Source: Deltaproteobacteria bacterium (GTDB lineage: Bacteria > Myxococcota_A > Polyangia > DRWM01 > JAAZOP01). From it: a DNA stretch of 36,522 nucleotides. Of this stretch, positions 35,315-36,522 are shown piece after piece (the stretch's first letter is position 1; every line of letters starts with the position of its first letter). The stretch covers positions 1 to 36,522 of the forward strand of contig JAFGHH010000277.1 in assembly GCA_016930215.1 (NCBI GenBank), written 5' to 3'. Below the pieces are notes generated by a model. The model had not been told where the DNA came from and ran no database searches. It saw only the letters and a program-made list of their open reading frames with translations. The translations under genes were made by a program, and so were the position numbers.

Positions 35315-36364
35315 GTGGAAGCGTCCCCGTCGCGCCTCGAGCGCGTCTCGCGCCTGCTGGTCGTGCTGCTGACGTTCGCCGCGGCGGTCGAGCTGCTGGC
35401 GGCTCGCGGCGTGCTGTTCCTGCGCCACGAACGGCTGCGGGCGGGACTGCCGGCGACGGCCGACGCCTGGTGGACCGCCTCGTCGTACGTCACGACCTTC
35501 ACCGGGCTGCTCGCCGCCGCCGTCGTGGGAGCGCTCGGGCTGCGCCTCGCCGTCTCGCGCCTCTCGCCGGCCGGCCGCGGCCTGGCGCTCGGCTTCGCCA
35601 CCACGATCGCCTCGCTCGGGGTGGCCGCGCTGTTCGTGCCGCCCGAGGTGCGGGGGATCATGACGATCCACCTCGCCGTGGTCCTCGGCGGCCTGACGCT
35701 CGGCGCGCTGACCCTCGTCTCCGCCGCGGACGCCGAAACCAAGCTGGCGGCCGTGCTGCCGCTGCTCCTCCCCCCGCTCGGCACGGCGGCGTTCGCGTTG
35801 TGGAAGGCGCCGGGCCTGCGGACGATCGCGGCGACGGTGCTGTGGGTCGCCGGCGTGCTCGTCGCGGGCGGGCTGGCCTGGCTGGCCTGGCAGCGGGCAC
35901 GTCGGGGCCCGCGGCTGCGGCGGCTGGTGGCGCTGACCTACGCGCTGGGCGTCGCGGTGCTGGCGGCCGCCGCGGCGGCGCTCGAGCCGCAGCGCGTGGT
36001 CGAGTTCGTGCTGTTCTCCCACGGCGTGCTGCTCGACTTCCGCGGCTCGCTGGTCGTGTTCGCGCTGGCGCTGCTCGCGGTCTCGTTCGCCGCCGCGGTG
36101 TTCGTGGCGACGCCGCCGGACCGGGAGTCGGGCCGGCCGTCGGGAGAGCTGCTCGGCTTCGGCCTGCTGCTGTGCCTGCTCGCCGGCCCGACGCCGCTCA
36201 ACGTCACCCAGTCGCTGGTGCTGGCGGCCGGGACGCTGGCGCTGGTCGACGCCGTGCTCGCCGCCGGCCCGGCCTGGGTCCGCGCCTCCGAGCCGTTCCC
36301 GTCGCCGTCGTCGTTCCCTCCCGCGTCCGGCGACCCGTCGGACGTCCCGCCCCCGGCCGCCTGA
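35315..36364 (+). CDS. Polytopic membrane protein of unknown function, 349 aa
   Basis: The GTG start has AAGGAG five bases upstream. About nine hydrophobic helices can be counted between residues 12 and 320, among them LLVVLLTFAAAVELLAA, FTGLLAAAVVGALGLRLAV, IHLAVVLGGLTLGALTLV, LLLPPLGTAAFALW, TVLWVAGVLVAGGLAWLAW, LVALTYALGVAVLAAAAAAL, LVVFALALLAVSFAAAVFV and LLGFGLLLCLLAG. The C-terminus is a Ser/Pro-rich cytoplasmic or disordered tail. No motif of a known transporter or enzyme is visible. It starts 30 bases after the PHP-domain gene and is probably its operon partner, so a role in the same envelope process is likely but undefined. Confidence 0.78.
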   Translation: MEASPSRLERVSRLLVVLLTFAAAVELLAARGVLFLRHERLRAGLPATADAWWTASSYVTTFTGLLAAAVVGALGLRLAVSRLSPAGRGLALGFATTIASLGVAALFVPPEVRGIMTIHLAVVLGGLTLGALTLVSAADAETKLAAVLPLLLPPLGTAAFALWKAPGLRTIAATVLWVAGVLVAGGLAWLAWQRARRGPRLRRLVALTYALGVAVLAAAAAALEPQRVVEFVLFSHGVLLDFRGSLVVFALALLAVSFAAAVFVATPPDRESGRPSGELLGFGLLLCLLAGPTPLNVTQSLVLAAGTLALVDAVLAAGPAWVRASEPFPSPSSFPPASGDPSDVPPPAA

Positions 36365-36522
36365 GCACGGCCGCTCCCCCGCCGCGGGTCCCCGGATTCC
36401 GCTGTTGCGCGTCCCGCAGCTGCGGTTCCGTTCCGGTAGACCGGATGGCGCCGCCCGTGGAGGTAGCGGCGCGGCGCTGGGCCGCGCGAAGCGCGGGCCG
36501 AGCCCGCCGGCCCCGCCGGCGA
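36365..36522. other. Non-coding end of the window
   Basis: The last 158 bases contain a perfect palindrome CCGCAGCTGCGG (36414-36425) some 50 bases after the membrane protein stop, a possible weak terminator stem without U-tract, followed by very G+C-rich self-complementary sequence. A plus-strand frame from ATG 36445 stays open to the edge but encodes an Arg/Ala-rich string with no ribosome site; I do not call it a gene. Confidence 0.3.

Noticed and set aside
29663-36022. A 2119-codon open frame on the minus strand, and similar long frames opposite other genes (939-3713, 21427-26655).
   Set aside because: They lie antisense to well-supported genes with recognisable domains, encode Arg/Gly/Pro/Val-rich strings without motifs, and arise because stop codons are rare in such G+C-rich DNA.
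36445-36522. Possible start of a further gene at the right edge.
   Set aside because: No ribosome site, and the encoded residues are an Arg/Ala-rich string; too short to judge.

Overview
The window is very G+C-rich DNA (roughly three quarters by eye) with closely packed genes on both strands. It looks like a Myxococcota (deltaproteobacterial-type) chromosome. Reasons: several long Cys-rich lipoproteins with CNGxDDDCDG (MopE-type) repeats, eukaryote-like Ser/Thr kinases, a 1562-residue kinase/sigma54-activator fusion, and OprP-like and other outer-membrane proteins. No rRNA, tRNA, CRISPR array, transposase or phage gene was seen. No gene-free stretch exceeds about 230 bases.

Layout. 35-6166: an unrecognised protein, a Cys-rich lipoprotein, a lipoprotein resembling clan GH-A glycoside hydrolases, an outer-membrane barrel candidate and a further lipoprotein. 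6178-11600 (minus): an L,D-transpeptidase, a DUF4105/Lnb-type membrane protein, an OsmC-like protein, and a DUF35 zinc-ribbon protein paired with a thiolase-fold protein that lacks the thiolase nucleophile. 11827-17713 (minus): a small Ser/Thr kinase, two tiny lipoproteins, a UbiB/ABC1 kinase, a Mur ligase lacking its first domain, a sirtuin and an aldo/keto-reductase-fold protein without the catalytic tetrad; the upper part looks like one operon. 17814-19252: a divergent pair, a small membrane protein and a RibD-C-type reductase.

19353-26697 is the most interesting part. Two tandem MopE-repeat lipoprotein genes are transcribed away from a giant regulator (Ser/Thr kinase-like, P-loop ATPase, TPR, GAF, sigma54 AAA+, Fis-type HTH). 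The 196-base gap between them holds a very good sigma54 promoter facing the lipoprotein genes. About 100-125 bases upstream of its predicted start lies an inverted repeat TTACAT-A-ATGTAA plus a further TTACAT half-site, the usual place for an enhancer. The same repeat overlaps the predicted sigma70 promoter of the regulator gene. This reads as a self-contained, autoregulated sigma54 switch for secreted metal-binding-type lipoproteins.

26731-36364: a HEAT-repeat lipoprotein, a short steroid-5-alpha-reductase-family membrane protein, a small lipoprotein, then an apparent operon of an OprP-like porin, a large PHP-domain (CehA/McbA-type) lipoprotein with a Cys-rich insertion, and a polytopic membrane protein.

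A window-wide pattern: genes without a Shine-Dalgarno sequence nearly always have a -10-like hexamer (mostly TAnnnT) 6-9 bases before the start codon, which suggests leaderless transcripts.
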